Positions 34,195-42,650 of a DNA stretch of 64,000 bases are shown piece after piece (position 1 is the first letter of the stretch; each line of letters begins with the position of its first letter). The DNA comes from Thermohahella caldifontis (GTDB lineage: Bacteria; Pseudomonadota; Gammaproteobacteria; Pseudomonadales; Oleiphilaceae). The notes beneath the pieces are model-generated. The model saw only the letters and a program-made list of their open reading frames with translations, was not told the DNA's origin and made no database searches. A program made the position numbers and the translations under genes. The DNA is taken from positions 3,380,747 to 3,444,746 of the forward strand of contig NZ_CP154858.1 of NCBI RefSeq assembly GCF_041153465.1. The letters are read 5' to 3'.

Positions 34195-36630
34195 ATGTCA
34201 AAGAAGAAAAGTCTGACCAAGGATCCTTTTCAGGATCGTGAAGCACAAAAATATGAAAACCCCATCCCCAGCCGGGAGTACATCATGGAGGTCCTCCGTG
34301 ACCTGGGGCACCCGGCGACCCAGAAGGAGCTGAACCGCATACTGGGTCTCAAGGGCGAGGACGCGCGCGAAGCACTGCGCCGCCGCCTGATCGCCATGTG
34401 CCGGGATGGACAGCTGATCTGCAACCGGGCCGGTGCCTATGGTCTCGTGTCCAACATGCAGCTCATCAAGGGCCGTGTCATCGCCCACAAGGATGGCTAC
34501 GGTTTTGTCCGCCCCGAAGACGGTAGTGACGACCTGTACCTGAACCCGCGCCAGATGAAGGCCGTATTCGAAGATGACGTGGTACTGGTCCGCGAGGACG
34601 GCAAAGGCTTCAAGGGCCGTCGTGAAGCCCGCATCGTCGAAGTGGTCGGACGCAACACCCAACAGGTGGTGGGCCGTTATTTTGAAGAAGATGGCGTACG
34701 CTTTATCATCCCGGAAAATCCCAAGATCACCCAAGATATCCTGATCACCGAAAGCGGCAGTCTGCGTGCTCAGCCCGGTCAGATCGTCGTGGTCGAAATC
34801 ACCCGCCAGCCGGACTTCAAGCGCGCCGCCATGGGCCGGATCGTGGAAATCGTCGGTGATCACATGGCGCCGGGAATGGAAGTGGACGTCGCCCTGCGCA
34901 GCTACAAGATTCCCTTCCGCTGGTCGCCGGAAGTGGAAGAGGAAGTGGCCCGTCTGCCGGATGAAGTGACCGAACCGGAAAAGAGCGGCCGCATCGACAT
35001 CCGCCACCTGCCGCTGGTCACCATTGATGGCGAGGATGCCCGTGACTTTGATGATGCCGTCTACTGTGCACCCAAACGCTGGGGTGGCTGGCGCGTCTGG
35101 GTCGCGATTGCGGACGTTTCCCATTACGTGAAACCCGGCAGCGCTCTGGATCAGGAAGCCTATGAGCGGGGCAACAGCGTTTACTTTCCCAACCGGGTTG
35201 TCCCCATGCTGCCGGAGAAACTCTCCAACGGCCTCTGCTCCCTGAATCCACAGGTGGATCGTCTGTGCATGGTCTGCGAGATGACCATCAGTTCCAGGGG
35301 CCGGCTGAGCGGCTTCACCTTTTATGAAGCCGTCATGCACAGCCACGCGCGGCTGACCTACGACGAAGTGGAAGTGCTGCTCAACGGCGAAGGTGAGGAA
35401 GCCGAAGCGAAGCGCCAGAAGCGTGCTGACCTGATGCCGCACCTCAAGGCACTTCAGTCCGTTTATCGCGCACTGCGCAAGGAACGTGAAAAGCGGGGCG
35501 CCATCGACTTCGAAACCGTGGAAACCCGGGTATACTTCAACGAGGAAGGCAAGATCGAAGACATCCGGCCCGTGCAGCGCTTCGAGTCTCACCGCATTAT
35601 CGAAGAGTGCATGCTGGCGGCAAACGTGGCCACGGCCCGGATGCTGACCAAGCTCAAGGTACCCATCCTGTATCGCGTTCACGACGGCCCGGCTGCCGAA
35701 CGTCTGGAAAAGCTGCGCGCCTTCCTTGCCGAAAGAGGGCTGCAGCTGGGCGGTGGCGACAAGCCCGGCCCGGAACACTATAAGGCGCTGGTGGAACAGA
35801 TTCAGGACCGTCCGGACAAGGACGTGCTTCAGACCGTCATTCTGCGCTCGCTCAGTCAGGCCGTGTACAAGCCCGAAAACAACGGGCACTTCGGTCTGGC
35901 GTACGAAGCCTATACCCACTTCACTTCTCCGATTCGTCGTTATCCGGATCTGCTCAACCACCGTGCCATCCGATGGCTGCTGCGCAGCGGCAAAAGCAGC
36001 CGGCACCTCAAGCGTGCCCCGGATGCCCTGCCGCTGACACCGGAAGACACCTACCGTTATACGGTGGAGGATCTGGTGGTGATCGGTGAACACGTCTCCA
36101 TGACGGAACGGCGGGCTGATGAAGCCACCCGGGATGTCATGGCCTGGCTCAAGTGCGAATACCTCGAAGAGCATGTGGGGGATGTGTTTGACGGTGTCAT
36201 CACGGCGGTCACCGGCTTCGGGCTTTTTGTCGAGCTCAAGGACCTTTATGTTGAAGGTCTCGTGCACGTCTCCGCTCTGAAGAGTGACTACTATCAGTAC
36301 GACGACGTACGGCACCGCCTGGTCGGTGAGCGCACACGGCAGGTGTATTGTCTCGGTGACGAGGTTCAGGTGAGGATTGCACGGGTCAATCTCGCCGAAC
36401 GCAAGATTGACTTCGAGCTCGTTCAGGCGCCCAAGCGCAAGCGTTCCGCCAAGGATGACATCACGCGGCAGTGGGCCGAAGAAGAGAAGGGTGGCCGGGG
36501 CAAGAGTGGTGGTCGCAGCAAGGGCGGCGGCCAGGGCAAGGCCAACACCCAGGGCAAGCGGGGTGGCAGCGGTTCAGCCCGGGCCTCGCGGAGCCGGCCG
36601 AACACGCCCTCGAAGAAGAAGGGGCGCTGA
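34195..36630 (+). CDS. rnr: Ribonuclease R
   Basis: Processive 3'-5' exoribonuclease of 811 residues that degrades structured RNA and acts in RNA quality control. It has an N-terminal helix-turn-helix (about 20-85), two cold-shock domains (about 85-240), the RNB catalytic domain with DGEDARDFDDAVYC (metal-binding aspartates) and YTHFTSPIRRYPDLLNHRAI, an S1 domain (about 650-735, GDVFDGVITAVTGFGLFVEL) and a Lys/Arg/Gly-rich low-complexity tail of about 65 residues. The tail encodes repeated G-K-S/G blocks. rlmB starts two bases after its stop. Confidence 0.96.
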   Translation: MSKKKSLTKDPFQDREAQKYENPIPSREYIMEVLRDLGHPATQKELNRILGLKGEDAREALRRRLIAMCRDGQLICNRAGAYGLVSNMQLIKGRVIAHKDGYGFVRPEDGSDDLYLNPRQMKAVFEDDVVLVREDGKGFKGRREARIVEVVGRNTQQVVGRYFEEDGVRFIIPENPKITQDILITESGSLRAQPGQIVVVEITRQPDFKRAAMGRIVEIVGDHMAPGMEVDVALRSYKIPFRWSPEVEEEVARLPDEVTEPEKSGRIDIRHLPLVTIDGEDARDFDDAVYCAPKRWGGWRVWVAIADVSHYVKPGSALDQEAYERGNSVYFPNRVVPMLPEKLSNGLCSLNPQVDRLCMVCEMTISSRGRLSGFTFYEAVMHSHARLTYDEVEVLLNGEGEEAEAKRQKRADLMPHLKALQSVYRALRKEREKRGAIDFETVETRVYFNEEGKIEDIRPVQRFESHRIIEECMLAANVATARMLTKLKVPILYRVHDGPAAERLEKLRAFLAERGLQLGGGDKPGPEHYKALVEQIQDRPDKDVLQTVILRSLSQAVYKPENNGHFGLAYEAYTHFTSPIRRYPDLLNHRAIRWLLRSGKSSRHLKRAPDALPLTPEDTYRYTVEDLVVIGEHVSMTERRADEATRDVMAWLKCEYLEEHVGDVFDGVITAVTGFGLFVELKDLYVEGLVHVSALKSDYYQYDDVRHRLVGERTRQVYCLGDEVQVRIARVNLAERKIDFELVQAPKRKRSAKDDITRQWAEEEKGGRGKSGGRSKGGGQGKANTQGKRGGSGSARASRSRPNTPSKKKGR

Positions 36631-36632
36631 GC

Positions 36633-37370
36633 GTGGCGGACAATCTGGTCTTTGGCCTCCATGCGGTGGAGGCGCTGCTGCACAAGCGTCCCGGCCAGAT
36701 CGACCGGCTTCAGGTTCAGCAGGGGAGAGAGGACAAGCGCCTGCGTGCCCTGCTGGATCTGGCCCGGCAGCGGGACATTCCCGTGGAAGTGGTACCCCGC
36801 GCGGATCTTGATCACGCTGTCAGTGGCCGACATCAGGGGGTGATTGCCCTGCTCAAGGCGGATCGGCAGGCCAATGAAGCCGACCTGTGGCAGTTGCTCG
36901 ACCAGTTGGATGCTGACCCGTTTCTACTGATCCTTGACGGTGTCACCGACCCGCACAATCTGGGGGCCTGCCTGCGTTCGGCAAATGCCGCCGGGGTTCA
37001 CGCCGTTGTTGTGCCCAAGGACAAGTCTGCCCCTCTGACACCGGTTGCCCGCAAAGTAGCCTGTGGTGCAGCGGAATTCACACCCCTGATCCGGGTGACC
37101 AATCTTGCACGCACGCTGGATCAGCTCAAGGAAAGGGGCATCTGGCTCGTGGGTACCGCGGGCGAGGCTGAGCAGCTGCTGTGGGAACAGGATCTGCGCG
37201 GCCCGCTGGTGCTCATCATGGGGGCGGAGGACAAGGGCATGCGGCGACTGACCCGTGAAGCCTGCGATCATCTGGTCCGGCTGCCCATGGCAGGTGAAGT
37301 CACCAGCCTGAATGTCTCGGTGGCCACCGGTGTCTGTCTGTTCGAGGCAGTGCGTCAGCGACTGGCCTGA
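36633..37370 (+). CDS. rlmB: 23S rRNA (guanosine-2251-2'-O)-methyltransferase
   Basis: SpoU-type SPOUT methyltransferase of 245 residues. The N-terminal substrate domain (FGLHAVEALLHKRPGQIDRL) is followed by the SPOUT motifs LILDGVTDPHNLGACLRSAN (motif 1), VLIMGAEDKGMRRLTREACD (motif 2) and LPMAGEVTSLNVSVATGVCL (motif 3). Start GTG at 36633, two bases after the rnr stop, with AAGGGG upstream. The rnr-rlmB pair is conserved across gammaproteobacteria. Confidence 0.95.
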   Translation: MADNLVFGLHAVEALLHKRPGQIDRLQVQQGREDKRLRALLDLARQRDIPVEVVPRADLDHAVSGRHQGVIALLKADRQANEADLWQLLDQLDADPFLLILDGVTDPHNLGACLRSANAAGVHAVVVPKDKSAPLTPVARKVACGAAEFTPLIRVTNLARTLDQLKERGIWLVGTAGEAEQLLWEQDLRGPLVLIMGAEDKGMRRLTREACDHLVRLPMAGEVTSLNVSVATGVCLFEAVRQRLA

Positions 37371-37468
37371 TCGTCCGCACGTGTGTGCTTGAAAAAGAAT
37401 GGATCATTCCCCAGAAAGGAATGTGTCGGACAGTTTGACGGAACAGCGTTGGCCTGAAGAGTATTTCC

Positions 37469-38803
37469 ATGTATCAGAGTGGACAACCCATTGGCTTTTG
37501 GGGTGCAGTGTTTCTCGGTATCGGTGCCATGGTAGGTGCTGGTATCTTTGCCTTGTTGGGAGAAGCCGGTGCCATTGCCGGGAGCGGTGTCTGGGTATCG
37601 TTTCTGATAGGGGGTGTGATTGCCCTTCTGAGTGGCTATTCGCTGGCACGACTGGGTGCGACCTTCCCTGCCGCAGGGGGAGTTGTCGAGTATCTGGTCC
37701 AGGCATGGGGGCGGGGCACCCTGTCCGGTAGCATGAGCATTCTTCTGTACATTGCAGCGGTCATTTCATTATCACTCATTTCAAAAGCGTTTGGTGCCTA
37801 CGCAGCCTCGCTGCTACCTGATGCATGGCAGCACCCGGTTGCGATACTGCTCTCGTGTCTGATTGTGTTGGTATTCATGGCGGTCAATCTGCGCGGGGCG
37901 CGAGATGTGACCCGAGTTGAAGCGATTACTGTCGTCATCAAATTCGGCGTTCTGGTCGCGATGGGCATCGCAGGGATCGCAGTCATGGATCCGCAGCGCC
38001 TCTCTCCATCGACCTATCCGCAACCAAGTGCCTTGTTCAATGCACTTGGGGTCACCTTTTTCGCCTATGAGGGATTCCGTGTCATTACCAATACGGCCGA
38101 AGACATGCCCAATCCCGCCAAAACATTACCGCGGGCCATGCTGGCAGCCATTTTGCTGGTCACGGCACTTTATGTTCTGGTGGCTATTGCTGTGATGGGA
38201 AATCTGGAAGTACAGCAGGTCATTGAGGCAAAGGAATACGCCCTCGCGGCAGCGGCCAAACCGGTCTTCGGAGAGATCGGGTTTGTGCTGGTGGTGTTAA
38301 CTGCTTTGGTCTCGACGGCTTCAGCCATTAACGCCAACCTCTATGCCGTGACCAATGTGACGTTCGAGCTGGCCAGGAAGGGAGAGTTGCCGGCCGCCTT
38401 CGGAGAGCCCATAGCGCACAGCCGCAAGGGGTTAATTTACACCTCTTCACTCATTGTGATCATCAATCTGCTGCTGGACCTCACCAGCATTGCACTTTTG
38501 GGCTCAATCTCCATCCTCTTTGTCCATGCGATTGTTCACTTCGGTCATTTGCGCCTGACGCACCTGACACGAGCGCGCTGGGGCTGGATTCTCGCTGCGG
38601 GAGTGGCCAGCCTCTGTGCAGCGATACTCGCCACACTTTATGCTGCGGATCACAGGCCCGAACTGGTCTGGATGCTGACGGCATTCTTCCTGGTCGCATT
38701 GGGTACGGAAATCTTTCTCCAGCGTGTGATGGGGCGGGTCATCACCGAGCGCCATTCCTGCCAGCTGGGGCCTCCTTATGGTGAGCCGCGTGATTCAAGA
38801 TAA
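37469..38803 (+). CDS. APC-family amino-acid permease
   Basis: Inner-membrane transporter of 444 residues with about twelve helices. The N-terminal APC motif is AVFLGIGAMVGAGIFALLGE, followed by ATFPAAGGVVEYLVQAWG and a helix-6 region FFAYEGFRVITNTAEDMPNPAKTLPRA, all typical of amino-acid/polyamine permeases. The C-terminal part ends after about 415 residues in a short hydrophilic tail. Codon use is less GC-rich than in the rlmB side. It converges on cydX, with a terminator between them. The substrate is unknown. Confidence 0.85.
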   Translation: MYQSGQPIGFWGAVFLGIGAMVGAGIFALLGEAGAIAGSGVWVSFLIGGVIALLSGYSLARLGATFPAAGGVVEYLVQAWGRGTLSGSMSILLYIAAVISLSLISKAFGAYAASLLPDAWQHPVAILLSCLIVLVFMAVNLRGARDVTRVEAITVVIKFGVLVAMGIAGIAVMDPQRLSPSTYPQPSALFNALGVTFFAYEGFRVITNTAEDMPNPAKTLPRAMLAAILLVTALYVLVAIAVMGNLEVQQVIEAKEYALAAAAKPVFGEIGFVLVVLTALVSTASAINANLYAVTNVTFELARKGELPAAFGEPIAHSRKGLIYTSSLIVIINLLLDLTSIALLGSISILFVHAIVHFGHLRLTHLTRARWGWILAAGVASLCAAILATLYAADHRPELVWMLTAFFLVALGTEIFLQRVMGRVITERHSCQLGPPYGEPRDSR

Positions 38804-38804
38804 A

Positions 38805-38819
38805 GTGACCTGAGGTCAC
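38805..38819. other. Short palindrome just after the permease stop codon
   Basis: GTGACC-TGA-GGTCAC, a perfect 6-base stem with 3-base loop, beginning one base after the TAA stop. It could be an mRNA end stabiliser or a protein site; no function is evident. Confidence 0.3.
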
Positions 38820-38860
38820 AGGGTGCACTGTTCCGGGCCTTGCATGGGGTTGTATAGCTG

Positions 38861-38886
38861 AAGCCCCGTCACAAGGATCGGGGCTT
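38861..38886. terminator. Rho-independent terminator between the permease and cydX
   Basis: AAGCCCCG (38861-38868), 10-base loop, CGGGGCTT (38879-38886), followed by TTATC. A strong 8-base GC stem with a partial T tract in a convergent gap; the flanking A/T on both arms suits bidirectional use. Confidence 0.75.
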
Positions 38887-38927
38887 TATCAATCCGGTGC
38901 GTGTCTCTTTAAATCAGGTATTCAGCA

Positions 38928-39038
38928 TCAAGCATCGTCGGATGATTCTGAATTTTCCTGTGCCTCCAGCCACATGGCATTGATTATGCCAAAACTGCTA
39001 GCCAGTAGTACGCCGAGAATCCAGGTAAAGTACCACAT
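38928..39038 (-). CDS. cydX: CydX small subunit of cytochrome bd oxidase (36 aa)
   Basis: Very short gene encoding 36 residues: MWYFTWILGVLLASSFGIIN then AMWLEAQENSESSDDA. The MWYFxWILGxLLA core is the hallmark of the CydX/YbgT family, a single-helix subunit that binds CydA and stabilises the haem sites. GGAGGG lies nine bases before the start. It follows cydB by 16 bases, the same order as in E. coli cydABX. Confidence 0.93.
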   Translation of the reverse strand: MWYFTWILGVLLASSFGIINAMWLEAQENSESSDDA

Positions 39039-39054
39039 ATACGCTTTCCCTCCT

Positions 39055-40188
39055 TCAGTACCAAGTCTTGGATGCCGTCTGAATGTCGGAAACTCTCACC
39101 CGTCCAAACATCTTGATGTAGGACCAGAGGGTATAACCCAGAACAATCGGCAACAGGAGCAACACTACATAGAACATGATGCGAAGTGTTTTCTCGCTGG
39201 ATACTGCATCCCAGATGGTCAGGCTGGATGCCGGATCCACTGAGGAGGGCATGACAAAGGGAAACAAGGCACAACCGGCAGTGGTGATAATGCCCGCGAT
39301 GGACAGGCTGCTGGCCGCGAAGGCCGCCCCGTGACGGTTTGCCTTTTGTGCCAGTGCGGCCAGCACACTGCCTCCAACACCCAACCCCGGAGCTAACCAC
39401 ATGATTGGATAAACGCTGAAGTTGACCATCCAGCCAGCACCGGTTACAACGGTTTTGTTCAGGGGAGAAAGTGCCTGTCCCACGTCCCCGATCTGGGAGA
39501 TCTGATAGCCAGGAAGCATACTAACCCAAACCCCACCCAAGATGAACAAGGTGGCAGTCGCCAGAGAGAAGGTGTATGCAATCCGGCGTGCTCGCACGGC
39601 GATGGATTGGTCTGCTTTGAGCGTAAGCCAATGCGCTCCGTGTGCTATGACCATTATGAGTGACAGGACACCGGCAAATAACCCAAAAGGATTAAGAAGC
39701 CCGAAAAAGCTGCCGTCATAATAGGGGCGGGTCAGTTCGTCAAAGTGGAATGGTACACCCTGGAGCAGGTTACCGAAGGCAACACCGAATATGACAGGTG
39801 GGATTGTACCACCGGCGATCAGTCCCATGTCCCAGAAGCGACGCCAGCGCGGATCATCAACTTTGCTGCGGTAATCAAAACCGGTCGGGCGAAAGAACAG
39901 CGCTACCAATGTTACCATCATGGCCCAATAGAATCCTGAAAAGGCAGCTGCATAAACCAATGGCCAAGCGGCAAACAGCGCGCCGCCTGCAGTAACAAGC
40001 CAGACTTGGTTTCCATCCCAGTGTGGAGCCACTGTATTGATAAGGACGCGTTTCTCGTCGTCTGTTCGGCCGAGGATGCCCAATAGCGCCGCGACCCCCA
40101 TATCGAAACCATCGGTAACAGCGAAGCCGATCAGCAGCAGGCCAACCAATACCCACCAGATCAGTTTGAGTGTTTCATAATCCAACAT
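39055..40188 (-). CDS. cydB: Cytochrome bd ubiquinol oxidase subunit II
   Basis: Integral membrane subunit of 377 residues with about eight helices. The N-terminus MLDYETLKLIWWVLVGLLLI then GFAVTDGFDMGVAALLGILG is diagnostic, with HWDGNQVWLVTAGGALFAAWP and FRPTGFDYRSK. It forms a pseudo-symmetric pair with CydA and holds no haem. It is 16 bases after cydA and 16 before cydX in the same operon. Confidence 0.96.
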   Translation of the reverse strand: MLDYETLKLIWWVLVGLLLIGFAVTDGFDMGVAALLGILGRTDDEKRVLINTVAPHWDGNQVWLVTAGGALFAAWPLVYAAAFSGFYWAMMVTLVALFFRPTGFDYRSKVDDPRWRRFWDMGLIAGGTIPPVIFGVAFGNLLQGVPFHFDELTRPYYDGSFFGLLNPFGLFAGVLSLIMVIAHGAHWLTLKADQSIAVRARRIAYTFSLATATLFILGGVWVSMLPGYQISQIGDVGQALSPLNKTVVTGAGWMVNFSVYPIMWLAPGLGVGGSVLAALAQKANRHGAAFAASSLSIAGIITTAGCALFPFVMPSSVDPASSLTIWDAVSSEKTLRIMFYVVLLLLPIVLGYTLWSYIKMFGRVRVSDIQTASKTWY

Positions 40189-40204
40189 GGTTGGTCTCCT
40201 TTAG

Positions 40205-41752
40205 TTAATGCGCTGATTCAATGGCATAGCGGCCGGTACCCAGACTCCCGGGACCTTGTTTGGCAAATCGGATCATCAGGTACATCTCGGCAACAAGCAA
40301 GAGCGTATAGAAGGCAATGAACGTTGCCAGACTCAGCATTACATCACTGGCAGAGAGGGATGATGCTGAGAGATGGACCGGCAAGACTTCTGCGATAGAC
40401 CAGGGTTGGCGACCATATTCGGCCACGAACCATCCTGCTTCACAGGCGACCCAAGGCAGAGGCAGGGAAAACAGTGCCATCCGTAACAACCAGGGCCTGT
40501 TGTGCGCGGTGCGCTTGCTTGCATGCCAGAAAGCCAGAATGAATACCAGCAACATGAAGAAACCAGCGGCTACCATGAGTCGGAAAGTCCAGAAAAGTGG
40601 TGCGACTCGGGGAATGCTGTTGAGTGCGGCGGTGCGGATGTCTGCTTCGGTTGCTTTGGATACATCCGGAGCAAAGCGCTTGAGCAACAGACCATACCCC
40701 AGGTCCCCCTTGATGGTATCAAAACGGGCTTTTTCTGCCTCCGTTGCGTTACCGGCACGTAGACGGTTGAGCAGTACAAGTGCTTCTGTACCAGTCCGGA
40801 TGCGGGCTTCGTTTTTGGCAATCAGTTCTTTCAGACCGATTACGGACTCGTCAAGTGAACGTGTGGCAATTAGCCCCAATACTCCGGGGATCTTGATGGC
40901 GCCATGTGTCTCCTGTGCTTCCTGATCGGGAAAGCCAATCAGCGTAAAATCTGCAGGGGGCGCCTGAGTTTCCCACTCGGCCTCAATGGCAGCCAGCTTT
41001 GCCTTCTGAACTTCACCGGTTTCATAACCGCTTTCGTCTCCCAATACGATGACAGAAAGTGCGGAAGCCAGGCCAAAGGATGCGGCAATGGCAAAGGAGC
41101 GTTTTGCGAAGGCCACATCTCTCCCCTTGAGCAAGTAGTAGGCGCTGATGCTCAGCACGAACATGGCTCCGGTCACGTATCCTGCGGAAACGGTGTGGAC
41201 GAATTTCACTTGAGCAACAGGGTTGAAGAACACTTCTGCCAGGCTGGTCAGCTCCATGCGCATGGTCTGATAGTTGAACTCCGCACCGACAGGATTCTGC
41301 ATCCAGCCATTTGCAATCAAAATCCAGAGTGCCGAGAGATTGGAGCCCAGTGCGACAAGCCAGGTTACGACCAAGTGCTGGACCTTCGTCAGGCGATCCC
41401 AACCGAAGATGAATAGACCGACCAAGGTTGATTCCAGGAAGAAGGCCATAAGCCCTTCTATAGCCAGAGGAACGCCAAAGATGTCACCTACGTAGTGGCT
41501 GTAATAGGCCCAGTTTGTGCCAAACTGAAACTCCATGGTCAGCCCGGTTGCGACGCCGAGTGCAAAGTTGATACCGAATAGTTTGCCCCAGAACCTGACC
41601 ATGTCCTTGTAGATCTGTTTGCCTGTCATCACATAAACAGACTCCATGATCGCCAGAATAAAGGACAGGCCAAGCGTCAGGGGTACAAAGAGGAAGTGGT
41701 ACATGGCGGTAACTGCAAACTGCAGCCGGGCCAGATCAACGGCTTCGGTCAT
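40205..41752 (-). CDS. cydA: Cytochrome bd ubiquinol oxidase subunit I
   Basis: Haem-bearing subunit of 515 residues that oxidises ubiquinol and reduces oxygen to water. Haem ligands are at the same positions as in E. coli: His19 (AVTAMYHFLFVPLTLG) and His186 (VKFVHTVSAGYVTGA). The Q-loop is of the long type, with KLAAIEAEWETQAPPADFTL and GRQPWSI also present, so it belongs to the classical CydA branch rather than the short-loop CIO branch. It overlaps cydP by 17 bases and lies in an operon headed by sulfide-oxidation genes, suggesting that it serves respiration when sulfide inhibits haem-copper oxidases. Confidence 0.97.
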   Translation of the reverse strand: MTEAVDLARLQFAVTAMYHFLFVPLTLGLSFILAIMESVYVMTGKQIYKDMVRFWGKLFGINFALGVATGLTMEFQFGTNWAYYSHYVGDIFGVPLAIEGLMAFFLESTLVGLFIFGWDRLTKVQHLVVTWLVALGSNLSALWILIANGWMQNPVGAEFNYQTMRMELTSLAEVFFNPVAQVKFVHTVSAGYVTGAMFVLSISAYYLLKGRDVAFAKRSFAIAASFGLASALSVIVLGDESGYETGEVQKAKLAAIEAEWETQAPPADFTLIGFPDQEAQETHGAIKIPGVLGLIATRSLDESVIGLKELIAKNEARIRTGTEALVLLNRLRAGNATEAEKARFDTIKGDLGYGLLLKRFAPDVSKATEADIRTAALNSIPRVAPLFWTFRLMVAAGFFMLLVFILAFWHASKRTAHNRPWLLRMALFSLPLPWVACEAGWFVAEYGRQPWSIAEVLPVHLSASSLSASDVMLSLATFIAFYTLLLVAEMYLMIRFAKQGPGSLGTGRYAIESAH

Positions 41753-41942
41753 GGCCAGTCTCCTTGGTTAATGTCTGTGAAGGCTTTACTCCATAGATAT
41801 CATGAGCAAATATCTGTTCGGTCATGGCAGGTGCATCACTGAAAAACATGAGCTTGATTGCGATCAATGCGGCAACCTTGAGCACCAGTACCGTAACGAG
41901 CTCGCGACGTACCCATCCATGATTATCCTTGTTGAGCTGCAT
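41736..41942 (-). CDS. cydP: CydP-type putative small subunit of cytochrome bd oxidase (68 aa)
   Basis: A 68-residue protein with one membrane helix: MQLNKDNHGWVRRELVTVLV then LKVAALIAIKLMFFSDAPAM. This RREL-hhhhLKhhALhhIKxxFFSDxP pattern matches the small proteins encoded before cydA in many proteobacteria and named CydP. ATG 41942 is chosen because GGGAGAG lies about seven bases before it; a longer reading from 42017 would start inside the dioxygenase gene with a Trp/Arg-rich unlikely leader. It overlaps the dioxygenase by 20 bases and cydA by 17, so translation of the sulfide and oxidase genes is coupled through it. Confidence 0.8.
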   Translation of the reverse strand: MQLNKDNHGWVRRELVTVLVLKVAALIAIKLMFFSDAPAMTEQIFAHDIYGVKPSQTLTKETGHDRSR

Positions 41943-42630
41943 CCCGGCTCTCCCCGCAGGCCAGATTGGCCGGAACGGCCACATCCATGTAACGCGGCGC
42001 AGGCAGATCCAGGGCATTCATCAAGCGCACATACTCTTCACGGTTTCTGACCTGCAAGCGAGGGTTGAAGGCTTTCTCCTCGGCAATGGCCGAATGGGTC
42101 ATGCCGCGGTAGTCGTGCCCCGGATAGACAATCGTTTCTCCGGGCAAGGTCAGCAGCTTTCCGAAAAGGCTGTCATATTGGGCAGCGGGATCTCCGTTCT
42201 GGAAGTCGGTCCGGCCGGTACCCCGGATCAGCAGCGTATCACCGGTAAACACCCGGCCTGCCCCGGCCTCATGAAAGCAGTAGGAGTCCTGAGTATGTCC
42301 CGGGGTATGCAATGCCCTGAGGTGGATGTTTCCCACACGGAGTACATCCCCGTCCTCAAAAACCTGATCCACGCACGTGGCAGCGGTTTCCTTGCCCAGC
42401 GCAGTGGTGCAACCGGTCGCGTCACGCAGCGCTCCCATGCCGGTGATGTGATCCGCATGAACATGGGTATCAATGGCCAGTCTCAGTGTCAGGCCCAGTT
42501 CATTCAGCAACTGCAGGTACAGAGGCACCCGGGATTTGACCGGGTCAATGATCAGTGCTTCTCCGGCTGCATCATCCCACAGCAGGTAGGTATAGGTATT
42601 GGTGTCGAAATCGATCAGTTGCCTGAGCAT
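41923..42630 (-). CDS. Persulfide dioxygenase (ETHE1-like metallo-beta-lactamase fold)
   Basis: Cytosolic mononuclear-iron enzyme of 235 residues oxidising glutathione persulfide to sulfite. The MBL motif is IDTHVHADHITG (His56, His58, Asp60, His61). His112 in LHTPGHTQDSYCF and Asp131 in VFTGDTLLIRGTGRTDFQNG supply, with His56, the iron triad of ETHE1; His172 is in YPGHDYRG. The GRTDFQ-GD segment is characteristic of ETHE1 dioxygenases and distinguishes them from glyoxalase II. It sits between a sulfite-type exporter and cydP, and shares an operon with sulfide:quinone oxidoreductase, fixing its role in sulfide detoxification. Confidence 0.93.
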   Translation of the reverse strand: MLRQLIDFDTNTYTYLLWDDAAGEALIIDPVKSRVPLYLQLLNELGLTLRLAIDTHVHADHITGMGALRDATGCTTALGKETAATCVDQVFEDGDVLRVGNIHLRALHTPGHTQDSYCFHEAGAGRVFTGDTLLIRGTGRTDFQNGDPAAQYDSLFGKLLTLPGETIVYPGHDYRGMTHSAIAEEKAFNPRLQVRNREEYVRLMNALDLPAPRYMDVAVPANLACGESRDAAQQG

Positions 42631-42650
42631 GTCGGAAACCTCCTTGGTGT

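Noticed and set aside
34198..36315. A long open frame (705 codons) on the minus strand opposite rnr
   Set aside because: It is an antisense shadow of a strongly conserved RNase R gene; its translation has no family motifs, no ribosome-binding site and a low-complexity His/Gln-rich composition.
40205..41752. Cyanide-insensitive oxidase (cioA) naming
   Set aside because: The Q-loop is of the long type with E. coli-like sequence, and cydX and cydP are present.
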